From assembly GCF_001657485.1 (NCBI RefSeq), contig NZ_LXFU01000034.1, forward strand, positions 1-64,000: a stretch of 64,000 nt of DNA, read 5' to 3'. A program made the translations under genes and the position numbers. The stretch's first letter is position 1; each line of letters opens with the position of its first letter. Positions 1 to 7,487 of this stretch are shown one piece after another. Origin of the DNA: Rhizobium sp. WYCCWR10014. GTDB lineage: Bacteria > Pseudomonadota > Alphaproteobacteria > Rhizobiales > Rhizobiaceae. Under the pieces are notes generated by a model that was not told the origin of the DNA, ran no database searches, and worked only from the letters and a program-made list of their open reading frames with translations.

Positions 1-393
1 GTCATGACCTTCGGAAGAGTACACATACTGGTAGATCGTTTCGTGGCACAGCCTTGCAGGCCCCTCAGAAATTCTCAGGCGCCCGGCAATCTGTTCGGGC
101 GACCAGCCTTCCTTCAGTTGCTCGATGACGGCCGAGCACAGCAAAGGATCGCGCCGTAACTTGCGATAACTTCGACGACGCGCGCAAGCCATATCGTGCG
201 CCGTCACATGCCAGTAACCCTCAGCTGCTGGAAACTCCCGGTCATGCCAGAAATTCCGGCGCAGCTCACGACAGATTGTTGAGCGGTCACGCCGAAGGCT
301 GCGAGCAATCTCCGCCTGGCTGATCTTCTTCTCATGCATCCGTGCGATGACGCGACGTTCGTCCATACTCAACTGCACAAAAGAGCGGGCCAT
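1..393 (-). CDS. IS30-family transposase, N-terminal part (cut by window edge)
   Basis: The reverse strand is open for 131 codons from an ATG at 393 to the window edge, preceded by a strong AGGAGG ribosome site. The protein starts MARSFVQLSMDERRVIARM and continues with an IS30-type helix-turn-helix (SQAEIARSLRRDRSTICREL) and the GWSPEQIAGRL segment typical of this family. The DDE catalytic core would lie outside the window, so activity cannot be judged. A second, decayed IS30 fragment in the same orientation lies near 12.6 kb. I could not identify the terminal inverted repeat of the element, which should fall roughly between 394 and 480. Confidence 0.85.
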   Translation of the reverse strand, partial: MARSFVQLSMDERRVIARMHEKKISQAEIARSLRRDRSTICRELRRNFWHDREFPAAEGYWHVTAHDMACARRRSYRKLRRDPLLCSAVIEQLKEGWSPEQIAGRLRISEGPARLCHETIYQYVYSSEGHD

Positions 394-522
394 TCCATCC
401 TCCTGAAACTATGGCCGTTATTCTCCTCGTTGCATTTGAAAATGGAATCTGCCCGGCTACACCAACTTTGTGGCATAACGTAGTTTATGGAACCACCAAC
501 TATTTCGCCGCCACCCGGCGAG

Positions 523-851
523 TTAGTTCTTCATCCCGCCGCCGGCGGCCACGATATCGTCCGGCGTATCGACGTCGAGGCAAGCTGCATCGCTGACATC
601 GACATCGAGCACGGGCAGATCGGACGTAGCAATGATGTCGGGCGCGCCGACAGCGCGGCTTCAATTTCGCTCCTGCGATGGCCGACTACAACAGTTACAG
701 ATGCTGCATTCGCACCGAGCGCGGTCAATGCTGACCGCCGCACGAGCGGTACGCCGTCGAACTCGGCCAGCAGCTTGTGTTTCCCGCCTTCACCCATCCG
801 GCTTGCCTTGCCGGCAGCGAGAATGACGATCGCGACTGACGCCTTACGCAT
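523..851 (-). pseudogene. MobA/MocA-like molybdenum-cofactor nucleotidyltransferase remnant
   Basis: From an ATG at 851 the reverse strand encodes a typical N-terminus of a molybdopterin nucleotidyltransferase, with the nucleotide-binding motif VILAAGKASRMGEGGKHKL and then GVPLVRRS and VTVVVGHRRSEIE. After about 65 residues the family sequence jumps, in a different frame, straight to the usual C-terminal end (LDVDTPDDIVAAGG), followed by a stop at 523. The middle of the protein, roughly 90 residues, is missing. This is therefore an internally deleted, frameshifted gene. The start overlaps the xdhC remnant stop. Intact relatives attach cytosine or guanine nucleotides to the cofactor used by xanthine-dehydrogenase-type enzymes. 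Confidence 0.75.
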
Positions 852-1094
852 AGGCCACCAGTCTTGCCGCAGCGACATCAGCCAGAACCGACAGGCGAGC
901 GAGCTTGCATCCCGCGTCGGGCCGAACATCCCGATGGGCGCCTTGATACGACCGACGTCGTCGCGTTTGAAACCCATGGCTGTCAGCCGCTCGACACGTC
1001 GACGATGCGTCCGGGTGCTGCCGAGCGCGCCAATGACGCTCTCACAGCTCAGTCTTTTCATGCGCTCCGATCCGCCCCACGCGCGTGTTAGCAT
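844..1094 (-). pseudogene. xdhC: XdhC-family C-terminal remnant, frameshifted
   Basis: The reverse strand encodes the C-terminal Rossmann part of an XdhC/CoxF protein, including IGALGSTRTHRRRVERL and IKAPIGMFGPTRDA. Near 891-896 one base appears to be missing: the expected continuation (LSVLADVAAARLVAYA, stop at 844) is present in the next frame. The N-terminal two thirds of the family are absent, and the sequence upstream of about 1060 no longer resembles the family. XdhC proteins insert the sulfurated molybdenum cofactor into xanthine dehydrogenase. The neighbouring mobA-like piece is also broken, so the whole molybdenum-cofactor pair is dead. Confidence 0.75.
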
Positions 1095-1228
1095 CCAGTT
1101 TCAGTCGATAGCCAGACATTGCCGTTTCCGAAAACTGCGTAAACTTTTTGGACCCCCGCTCTATTGTCACCGGACTGACAAACTGACATCATGGATGGGC
1201 AGGCTCAAATGGGCCGCTGATATTCCAT

Positions 1229-1242
1229 GAGCAGGGTAGCTC
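1229..1242 (+). promoter_or_regulatory. Candidate ANTAR (AmiR) RNA hairpin in the amiC leader
   Basis: The bases GAGC-AGGGTA-GCTC form a 4-bp stem with a six-base loop carrying A at loop position 1 and G at position 4, the pattern described for ANTAR targets. Its 3' arm overlaps the first arm of the terminator at 1238, so the two hairpins are mutually exclusive. A second upstream hairpin with a six-base loop (TGTCA-CCGGAC-TGACA, 1165-1180) is possible but has C rather than A at loop position 1. Assignment to AmiR is inferred from the adjacent amiR gene. Confidence 0.55.
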
Positions 1243-1270
1243 TCGACCGGAAACGGGCGGGAGCTTTTTT
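1238..1270 (+). terminator. Intrinsic terminator/attenuator in the amiC leader
   Basis: AGCTCTCG (1238-1245) pairs with CGGGAGCT (1258-1265), with an inner CCG-GAAA-CGG stem closed by a GNRA tetraloop. A run of six T follows, then more T after one A. It ends only about 16 bases before the amiC start codon, so it sits in the leader of amiCR and is best read as an attenuator rather than the end of an upstream gene. Confidence 0.7.
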
Positions 1271-1285
1271 ATTTTTGGGTGGGCA

Positions 1286-2437
1286 ATGATGCAATCAGAC
1301 AACTGGCGGGTCGGCGTGCTGTTTTCCGAAACGGGCGTGACCGGAGCGGTGGAAAAAACCCAAAAGGCGGCAACGTTGCTGGCGATCGACGAGATCAACG
1401 CGGCCGGCGGCGTGCTCGGCCGGGCGATCGAACCCGTCGCCTATGATCCGCAATCGACGCCCAATCTCTACAAGGAACTTGCAGTCAGGCTTTGCGACGA
1501 AGACCGGGTCCGGGTCGTATTCGGTTGCCATATGTCGAGCACCCGCAAAGCCGTCCTTCCCGTCATCGAGGCCCGTGACGCGTTGCTGTTTTATCCGACG
1601 CTGTACGAGGGGTTCGAATATTCCCGGCACTGCATCTATACGGGGGCAGCTCCCAACCAAAACTCCGTTCAGCTCGTCGACTTCCTGACCAGGCATTATG
1701 GAAAGCGGGTTTTCCTCGTGGGCTCGAACTACGTCTATCCTTATGAGTCCAACAGGACGATCAGCGACCTCTTTCTTCAGGTCGGCGGACAGGTGCTGGA
1801 CGAGATGTATGTTCCCCTGAGCCTCAAAACCGAAGACGTCGCCAAAATCATCCGGCATATTCACGCGGCAAAGCCGGATGTCATCTATTCGACCATTGTC
1901 GGTGACGGTATCATCCCCTTCTACACAGCATTCAAGGAGGCCGGATTCGATGCGGCGACGATGCCGATCTCGAGCCAGTCGACCAGCGAGGCCGACGTGA
2001 TCCGCATGCGGCCGGAGGTGGCCGCAGGGCACATTACCGCTGCCCCCTTCTTTGCGTCTCTGGATACGCCGCGCGCCCGCGCCTTTGTCTCCGCTTACGA
2101 AAGGCGCTACGGCCTGCAGATGCCGCCCACAGCGCCAGCCGAAGCCGCCTACTTCCAGGTTTATCTCTATGCGGCGGCTTTGCAGCACGCCGGCAGCGAC
2201 AGGCTCGAGGAGCTTCTCCCTGCTCTTTCTGAAGTCGAGTACGATGCACCGCAGGGGGCAGTTAAGATCGACCGGATGACGAACCACACGCATCTGTGGC
2301 CGAGAGTGGCAAGGGTGAATGCGCAGGGCAGCTACGACATCGTCTACGATCCGTCGCTCCGGGTCGCGCCCGATCCGTTCATGCGCGAATATCGCCCGGA
2401 CTTCACGCAGTCTTCCCCGCATAGCGTCCAGGTTTGA
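1286..2437 (+). CDS. amiC: AmiC-type amide sensor (cytoplasmic periplasmic-binding-protein fold)
   Basis: This 383-residue protein has the type I periplasmic-binding-protein fold of AmiC, UrtA and FmdD proteins. It has no signal peptide: it begins directly at the first strand (NWRVGVLFSETGVTG). That fits a cytoplasmic ligand sensor, and the length matches Pseudomonas AmiC (about 385). Family motifs include AIDEINAAGGVLGR, VFGCHMSSTRKAVLP and VGSNYVYPYE. The same motifs recur in the exported binding protein at 3307, so sensor and importer protein are paralogues. amiR follows 11 bases downstream. In the known system AmiC holds AmiR silent until a short amide is bound. The true ligand here is not evident from sequence; urea-like or amide compounds are the best guess. 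Confidence 0.85.
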   Translation: MMQSDNWRVGVLFSETGVTGAVEKTQKAATLLAIDEINAAGGVLGRAIEPVAYDPQSTPNLYKELAVRLCDEDRVRVVFGCHMSSTRKAVLPVIEARDALLFYPTLYEGFEYSRHCIYTGAAPNQNSVQLVDFLTRHYGKRVFLVGSNYVYPYESNRTISDLFLQVGGQVLDEMYVPLSLKTEDVAKIIRHIHAAKPDVIYSTIVGDGIIPFYTAFKEAGFDAATMPISSQSTSEADVIRMRPEVAAGHITAAPFFASLDTPRARAFVSAYERRYGLQMPPTAPAEAAYFQVYLYAAALQHAGSDRLEELLPALSEVEYDAPQGAVKIDRMTNHTHLWPRVARVNAQGSYDIVYDPSLRVAPDPFMREYRPDFTQSSPHSVQV

Positions 2438-2448
2438 GAGGGAGCGAG

Positions 2449-3057
2449 ATGTCATTCGCCCTTCTCAGGGATCTGCGGGATCTCAAAGTTGTGGTCATCC
2501 ACCCCCGGACATCCGAGGGAGATTTTCTCGTGGATCATCTGCGCCGTATCGGTTGCATGGTCAATTGTCTCTGGCCGGTACCAGCCGAATTGCCGCATGG
2601 CACGGATGTCGTCTTCCTTGCCATGGAAGACGAAGCGAGACCGGAAATCGAGCGCCTGCTGAAATCCTTTCCCAACCCGGCACCGGCCATGCTTGCCATT
2701 GTCGGTTACGAAAACCCCTCGACGTTGCAGATCGTGCTGGAAAGCGGCGCGCTTGCCATCGTCGAAAGACCGATCAAACCCTTCGGCCTCCTGACCAATC
2801 TGGCCATCGCCCGCAACCTGTGGCTCGAACGCCAGAAGCTCGTCAAGGAGGCACGCAAGTACAAGCGCAAGGTTCTGGGTGACCAGAAACTGGCACGGGC
2901 AAAAGCGATTCTGATGGCCAACCGCGGCACCAGCGAGACCGAGGCCTACCGCGAAATACGCGAGCAGGCGATGGCCCGGCGCGTGCCCATCGATGAAATC
3001 GCCAATTCGATTATCAGCGCCGAACAGCTCTTGCGCCCCGCCCAGAAACATGATTAG
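2449..3057 (+). CDS. amiR: AmiR-type ANTAR transcription antiterminator
   Basis: The 202-residue protein has the AmiR layout: an N-terminal receiver-like domain (about residues 8-125) that appears to lack the phospho-acceptor Asp at its usual place (DVVFLAMEDE), a charged coiled-coil helix (LERQKLVKEARKYKRKV), and a C-terminal three-helix ANTAR RNA-binding domain (about 140-195, LARAKAILMANRGTSETEAY onwards). The ATG at 2449 is chosen because GAGAGGGAGCGAG precedes it. Proteins of this type bind paired hexaloop hairpins in leader RNA and prevent terminator formation. Candidate targets are present at 1229-1270 and 3155-3197, so it may control both its own operon and the importer operon downstream. 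Confidence 0.88.
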   Translation: MSFALLRDLRDLKVVVIHPRTSEGDFLVDHLRRIGCMVNCLWPVPAELPHGTDVVFLAMEDEARPEIERLLKSFPNPAPAMLAIVGYENPSTLQIVLESGALAIVERPIKPFGLLTNLAIARNLWLERQKLVKEARKYKRKVLGDQKLARAKAILMANRGTSETEAYREIREQAMARRVPIDEIANSIISAEQLLRPAQKHD

Positions 3058-3154
3058 TTTTTCATGTGTTTCGAACGAAACGCCTCCGGTACATCCCTTC
3101 GCTTGACGAAGCCATGTGCCGCTGTTGCACACGGCGCAGCCGTGATGCGGTGAT

Positions 3155-3166
3155 GGCAAGGGTGCC
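3155..3166 (+). promoter_or_regulatory. Candidate ANTAR (AmiR) hairpin in importer-operon leader
   Basis: GGC-AAGGGT-GCC gives a short stem with a six-base loop having A at position 1 and G at position 4. The stem could be extended by GCG (3147-3149) with CGC (3167-3169) across a bulge. Its 3' arm overlaps the first arm of the terminator at 3165, the same overlap seen before amiC. The stem is short and no clear partner hairpin with A1/G4 was found upstream, so confidence is moderate. Confidence 0.45.
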
Positions 3167-3197
3167 CGCAGGCTGTGACAAGCCTCGCGGGTTTTTT
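3165..3197 (+). terminator. Intrinsic terminator/attenuator before the importer operon
   Basis: CCCGCAGGCT (3165-3174) pairs with AGCCT-C-GCGGG (3181-3191), leaving one bulged C and a six-base loop, and is followed by six T. It lies after amiR and about 110 bases before the binding-protein gene, where it would either end amiCR transcription or attenuate read-through into the importer. Confidence 0.75.
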
Positions 3198-3306
3198 GTT
3201 GTCTGCTGACAGTGACGTCAGTTCTCTACCCATTTCCGGCATGAATGCCTCGCCGTTCGGCGGGCCGTGCCGACGTGCGCGCCAATCAAAAAAAAGGGGA
3301 ACCAAG

Positions 3307-4557
3307 ATGGTGTTCAACAGACGTGAATTTCTGAAAACCGCAGTCACCGCTTCTGCCGCGCTCGCCCTGCCGGCTCTGGGCGGCCGCGCCTTCGCAGCCG
3401 ATCCTATCAAGGTCGGCGCGCTCTATTCGCAAACGGGCGGGCTTTCGGTTGCCGAAAAGCTTCTGGCAAACGGCGTCATGATGGCCGTTGCCGAAATCAA
3501 CGCGGCCGGCGGCGTTCTCGGCCGCCCGGTCGAGGTGGTCGTCGAAGACGGGGCATCCGATCCGAAGACCTTCAGCGAGAAAGCTTCGAAACTGATCCTC
3601 AAGGACAAGATCTCCACCGTGTTCGGCTGCCATACCTCGGCCAGCCGCAAGGCCGTGCTGCCGATCTTCGAGCGACGTGGCGCGATGTTGTTCTACCAGA
3701 CACATTACGAAGGCTTCGAGTGCTCGCGCAACGTCGTCTATTCCGGTGCCGTACCGAACCAGCAGCTCTCCAACTACATCCCCTGGATCGTCGAGAAACT
3801 GGGCAAGAAGAAATTCTTCATCGTCGGCTCGAACTATGTCTATCCGCGCGAGATGGCCAAGGTTTCCAAGAAGCTGATCGAGGCAGCAGGCGCCGAATGG
3901 GTGGCGGACGAATATCTGGAGCTTGGCCATTCGGAATGGGCCGTCATGGTCAGCAAGATCAAGGAATCGGGCGCCGACGTGGTCCTGTCCAACGTGGTCG
4001 GCGACTCCATCATCGCCTTCTATCGTGAGTTCAAGAACCAGGGGCTCTCGCAGGAGGTTCTGCCGATCTGCGCGACGGTCACCTCCGAAATCGAAATCGC
4101 GGCGATGGGCGCCGAATATGCGGCCGGAAGCTATACCTCCTTCCCCTATTTCATGTCGATCGACACACCGGCAAACAAGAGCTTCATCGACCGCTTCAGG
4201 ACGTTCGTCAACGATCCAAAAGCCGTTACTTACCATTCACTCGAAGCCGCCTATTTCCAGGTCTTCCTGTGGAAGCAGGCCGTCGAAAAATCCGGAGATC
4301 TTTCTGCGGAGGCGATCAGGGCCGGCATTCGCGGCCAAACCTACGAAGCACCCGGCGGCAAGGTGACCACCGATCCCGATAACCTGCATTGCTGGCTGAC
4401 GCCGCGCATCGGGCAATGGCAGGCGGACGGCCAGAGCAAGGTGGTGAACGCCTACCCGGCGCCGATCAAGCCCCTGCCCTATTCGGCCTATGGCGAGACG
4501 GAGAGCAATCTATTCTGCACCAGCAACGGTCTCGACGCCGCAAAGCTCAAGGGCTGA
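3307..4557 (+). CDS. UrtA/FmdD-like ABC importer substrate-binding protein, Tat signal
   Basis: The 416-residue protein starts at the ATG at 3307 behind AAAGGGGAACCAAG. It carries a twin-arginine export signal (NRREFLKTAVTASAALALPA, cleavage expected near AFA-AD). The mature part is a type I binding protein of the urea/short-chain amide group, with GALYSQTGGLSVAEK, VFGCHTSASRKAVLP and VGSNYVYPRE. It shares these motifs with AmiC upstream, which supports a common ligand class. It delivers substrate to the four importer genes that follow. A strong hairpin at 4574-4597 separates it from the permease gene. The substrate is inferred only: amide, urea or a nitrile-derived amide. Confidence 0.88.
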   Translation: MVFNRREFLKTAVTASAALALPALGGRAFAADPIKVGALYSQTGGLSVAEKLLANGVMMAVAEINAAGGVLGRPVEVVVEDGASDPKTFSEKASKLILKDKISTVFGCHTSASRKAVLPIFERRGAMLFYQTHYEGFECSRNVVYSGAVPNQQLSNYIPWIVEKLGKKKFFIVGSNYVYPREMAKVSKKLIEAAGAEWVADEYLELGHSEWAVMVSKIKESGADVVLSNVVGDSIIAFYREFKNQGLSQEVLPICATVTSEIEIAAMGAEYAAGSYTSFPYFMSIDTPANKSFIDRFRTFVNDPKAVTYHSLEAAYFQVFLWKQAVEKSGDLSAEAIRAGIRGQTYEAPGGKVTTDPDNLHCWLTPRIGQWQADGQSKVVNAYPAPIKPLPYSAYGETESNLFCTSNGLDAAKLKG

Positions 4558-4573
4558 CCCCTTCCCCGCGACG

Positions 4574-4597
4574 TCCCGCCATCCATGGATGGCGGGA
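4574..4597 (+). promoter_or_regulatory. Intercistronic hairpin after the binding-protein gene
   Basis: TCCCGCCATC-CATG-GATGGCGGGA is a perfect 10-bp stem with a four-base loop. There is no T-run after it, so it is more likely an mRNA-protecting element that keeps binding-protein message in excess over permease message than a full terminator. Confidence 0.6.
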
Positions 4598-4701
4598 TCA
4601 TCTCTCGGTAAGGCCGGCCTCCCCTCTTCTTCCGCAAGCTGCCATCCGGATGGGCAAGGCGCAGGAGAGTTCGGCCCGCCCTTCTCACGAACGGTGGCGT
4701 T

Positions 4702-5595
4702 ATGCTCGACATTCTCTTTATCGGCCTCAGTCTCGCCTCGATCCTTCTTTTGGTCGCGCTTGGCCTTGCCATCACATACGGCGCCATGGGCGTCATCAAC
4801 ATGGCCCATGGCGAGATGGTCATGATCGGCGCCTATGTCGCCGTCCTTTCCGGCATCTGGCTAAAAGCAAGCCTTCTCTTCGCGATCCCTCTGGCCTTCG
4901 TCGTGACGGCGCTGCTCGGCCTGCTGATCGAGCGGGTGGTCGTCCGACGGCTCTACGGCCGTCTGCTGGACACGCTTCTCGCCACCTGGGGAATAGCCAT
5001 CCTTTTGCAGCAGGCCGTGCGGCTCGAGTTCGGCCTGTCCTTTTTCGACATGCACGTCGAAGGCCTGGGGGCCGGCCTGCAGAACGTCGCCGTGCCTGTC
5101 TACCTGCAGGGCACGTTCAGGCTCGCCGGCGCTGATATCAACGCCTACCGCGCCTTCATCATCGCCGTTGCCGCCGCGCTGACACTGGCGACATGGTTCA
5201 TCCTCTACCGGACGGCGGCCGGCATGCAGGTCCGCGCCATCATCCGGAACCCGAAAATGGCCGCCGCCTGCGGCATCGACGTGAAACGCGTCAACGCCAT
5301 GACCTTCGCGTTCGGGTCGGGCCTTGCCGGCGTCGCCGGCGTCATGATGTCCGGCTTCAAGACCGTCTTTCCCGACATGGGCACGACGATGGTCGTCGAC
5401 GGCTTCATGGTCGTCGTGACCGGCGGGGTCGGCAGCCTTTTCGGCACCATCCTCTCCTCAGGCCTGCTCGGCGAGATCAATGCCCTGGTGGCAATCGGTA
5501 CGAACGACATCCTGGCGCGTGCCGTCGTGTTCGGCGTCGTCATCCTCGTCATTCTCGTCAAGCCCAGCGGGCTGTTCTCGTTCAAGGGACGCTGA
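4702..5595 (+). CDS. UrtB/LivH-like ABC importer permease
   Basis: This 297-residue inner-membrane protein is almost wholly hydrophobic, with about eight predicted spans, and has the family signature GAMGVINMAHGEMVMIGAY near residue 30. It also has GGVGSLFGTILSSGLLGEIN in the conserved loop near the C-terminus. It is the first of two permeases and would pair with the product at 5597 to form the channel. The order binding protein - permease - permease - ATPase - ATPase is that of urea (urt) and branched-chain amino acid (liv) systems. The stop is one base from the next start, pointing to translational coupling. Confidence 0.88.
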   Translation: MLDILFIGLSLASILLLVALGLAITYGAMGVINMAHGEMVMIGAYVAVLSGIWLKASLLFAIPLAFVVTALLGLLIERVVVRRLYGRLLDTLLATWGIAILLQQAVRLEFGLSFFDMHVEGLGAGLQNVAVPVYLQGTFRLAGADINAYRAFIIAVAAALTLATWFILYRTAAGMQVRAIIRNPKMAAACGIDVKRVNAMTFAFGSGLAGVAGVMMSGFKTVFPDMGTTMVVDGFMVVVTGGVGSLFGTILSSGLLGEINALVAIGTNDILARAVVFGVVILVILVKPSGLFSFKGR

Positions 5596-5596
5596 T

Positions 5597-6736
5597 ATGA
5601 GCATTGAACGGAAATTCCAGATCGCGGCTTATGTGCTTTTCATCGCGGTGATCTTCACAGCCCCCGTTTTCGGCGACGAATTCTGGCTGAATCGCATTTC
5701 GAAATACCTGGTCTACGGCATGCTGGGCGTCGCCATCGCGCTTACATGGGGATATGCGGGCGTTCTCAATCTCGGCCAGGGACTGTTTTTCGGCCTGGGC
5801 GCCTACATGCTGGCCATGTCGTTGAAGCTGTCGAGCCTGACCAGTCTCCAACAGGGTTCCGACAAGCCGGTTCCGGATTTCATGCTCTGGAATGCCGAGC
5901 CCGGCGCCCCGACGGAGCTTTGCTGCATCAACAAGGGCTCCTTCCTCTGGCTTCCCTTTCAAAGCCAGTCGGTGGGTCTTGTGCTCGGCATCGCGCTTCC
6001 GGTGGTGATTGCCGGCGCACTCGGCATGCTGGTTTTCCGCAAGCGCATTTCCGGCGTCTTCGTCTCGATCATCACGCTGGCGCTCGTTCTGCTCGTCCGC
6101 CTCGTCATGGTCGATGCGCAGCCGGTGACGAACGGCTTCAACGGCCTGACCGATCTCGGCTGGCTCACGATCGGCGGCGTCGAATTCGATCCCTACAGCC
6201 GGTCGACCTATTATCTGTGCGCTGTATGCCTGTCGCTGACACTCATCGGTGCGCGTCTTATTGTGGAAACCCGAGCGGGCATGATCCTGCAGGCGATCCG
6301 CGATGACCAGGTGCGCGCCCGGTATCTTGGCTTCGACGTCTCGCTCTACCAGGTGTTCTTCTTTGTCATTTCGGCAGGGATCGCCGGCGTTGCCGGCATG
6401 CTCTACGTCGTCGTCGCGGAGTTCGCCTCTCCGACCTTCATGGATCTGTCCTTCTCCGTGACGATGGTCGTCTGGGCTGCCGTCGGCGGCCGCTCGTCCC
6501 TGCTTGGCGCCTGCATCGGTGCAATTCTGATCAACATGATCGAGGCGGAGGTCAGCGAGACCGAGGCGCTGGTCGAGGCGTGGAAAGCGATCATCGGTCT
6601 GATCTTCGTGCTGGTCGTTCTATTCATGCCGCGCGGCCTTGGCGGCGTCGCGCATGACGTGCTGCGGTGGTTCGTCCGCCGGCGTAAACCAGCTGAGGCC
6701 CTTCCGGCCTTGCCGCGGCAAAGCGAGGCATTGTGA
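5597..6736 (+). CDS. UrtC/LivM-like ABC importer permease
   Basis: The 379-residue second permease starts at ATG 5597 (MSIERKFQIAAYVLF). It has multiple hydrophobic spans and the motif TWGYAGVLNLGQGLFFGLGA near residue 50, typical of the LivM/UrtC branch. A hydrophilic insert of about 40 residues follows the second span region (around LTSLQQGSDKPVPDF to GSFLWLPF), which is also normal in UrtC. The tail after the last span is Arg/Pro-rich and likely cytoplasmic. It forms the heterodimeric channel with the 4702 product. Confidence 0.87.
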   Translation: MSIERKFQIAAYVLFIAVIFTAPVFGDEFWLNRISKYLVYGMLGVAIALTWGYAGVLNLGQGLFFGLGAYMLAMSLKLSSLTSLQQGSDKPVPDFMLWNAEPGAPTELCCINKGSFLWLPFQSQSVGLVLGIALPVVIAGALGMLVFRKRISGVFVSIITLALVLLVRLVMVDAQPVTNGFNGLTDLGWLTIGGVEFDPYSRSTYYLCAVCLSLTLIGARLIVETRAGMILQAIRDDQVRARYLGFDVSLYQVFFFVISAGIAGVAGMLYVVVAEFASPTFMDLSFSVTMVVWAAVGGRSSLLGACIGAILINMIEAEVSETEALVEAWKAIIGLIFVLVVLFMPRGLGGVAHDVLRWFVRRRKPAEALPALPRQSEAL

Positions 6737-6737
6737 C

Positions 6738-7487
6738 ATGAGCGCCATTGCATTGACCATCGACGGTCTCGGTGTCGATTTCGGCGGTTTCCGCGCCGTC
6801 AACAATGTCAGCATCACCGTCTTCGACGGCGAGCTGCGTGTGCTGCTTGGCGCAAACGGCGCCGGTAAGACGACCTTGATGGATCTGGTGAGCGGCAAGA
6901 CGCGCAGCACGCAGGGCAGGGTCTTCGTCTACGACACCGACATCACCAACTGGCCCGAACACCGCATCGCACGCGCCGGCATAGGCCGGAAATTCCAGAT
7001 CCCCAGCGTCTTTCGGGACCTTACGGTGCGACAGAATCTGGAGGTCGCCAATTGCCGCAATCCTTCGGTGCTCGCCAATCTTCGGTTCGGCTTTTCGCGC
7101 GCAGAGGCGAACCGCGTCGACGACGTCATTGCCCTCATCGGCCTCGATGCCGAACACGATGTGATGGCCGCCTATCTCAGCCATGGCCAGACGCAGTGGC
7201 TGGAGCTCGGCATGCTCATCGTCCAGGATCCCAAGGTGGTTCTGCTTGACGAGCCGACAGCCGGGATGACCCAGGCCGAAACCCGCAAGACCGCCGAGAT
7301 CATCAATAATCTCAAAGGTCGCCATACGATCCTCGTCGTCGAACACGACATGGGGTTTGTCCGCGAGATCGCCGAACGCATCACCGTTCTCCATCTCGGA
7401 GAGGTTCTGGCGGAGGGAAGCGTCGAAGATATCGAACGCAATCCGAAAGTCCGTGAAGCCTATCTCGGTTCGAAAGGAATTTCCTGA
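6738..7487 (+). CDS. UrtD/LivG-like ABC importer ATPase
   Basis: The 249-residue ATPase has a Walker A motif (GANGAGKTT, about residue 39), the signature LSHGQTQWLELGM in place of LSGGQ, and a Walker B motif (VVLLDEPTAGM). The LSHGQ variant is characteristic of UrtD-type subunits and favours a urea/amide system over a branched-chain amino acid one. The stop codon shares bases with the next start (TGATG), so the two ATPases are translationally coupled and probably form a heterodimer. Confidence 0.88.
   Translation: MSAIALTIDGLGVDFGGFRAVNNVSITVFDGELRVLLGANGAGKTTLMDLVSGKTRSTQGRVFVYDTDITNWPEHRIARAGIGRKFQIPSVFRDLTVRQNLEVANCRNPSVLANLRFGFSRAEANRVDDVIALIGLDAEHDVMAAYLSHGQTQWLELGMLIVQDPKVVLLDEPTAGMTQAETRKTAEIINNLKGRHTILVVEHDMGFVREIAERITVLHLGEVLAEGSVEDIERNPKVREAYLGSKGIS

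Noticed and set aside
1295..2455. Long minus-strand open frame opposite amiC
   Set aside because: Its translation is Arg/His/Asp-rich with no family motif; it is a codon-bias shadow of amiC in GC-rich DNA.
3115..3144. TGTGC-N7-GCACA and CACGGC-GCA-GCCGTG hairpins as the first ANTAR hairpin of the importer leader
   Set aside because: Neither has a six-base loop with A at position 1 and G at position 4, so I did not include them in the ANTAR call.
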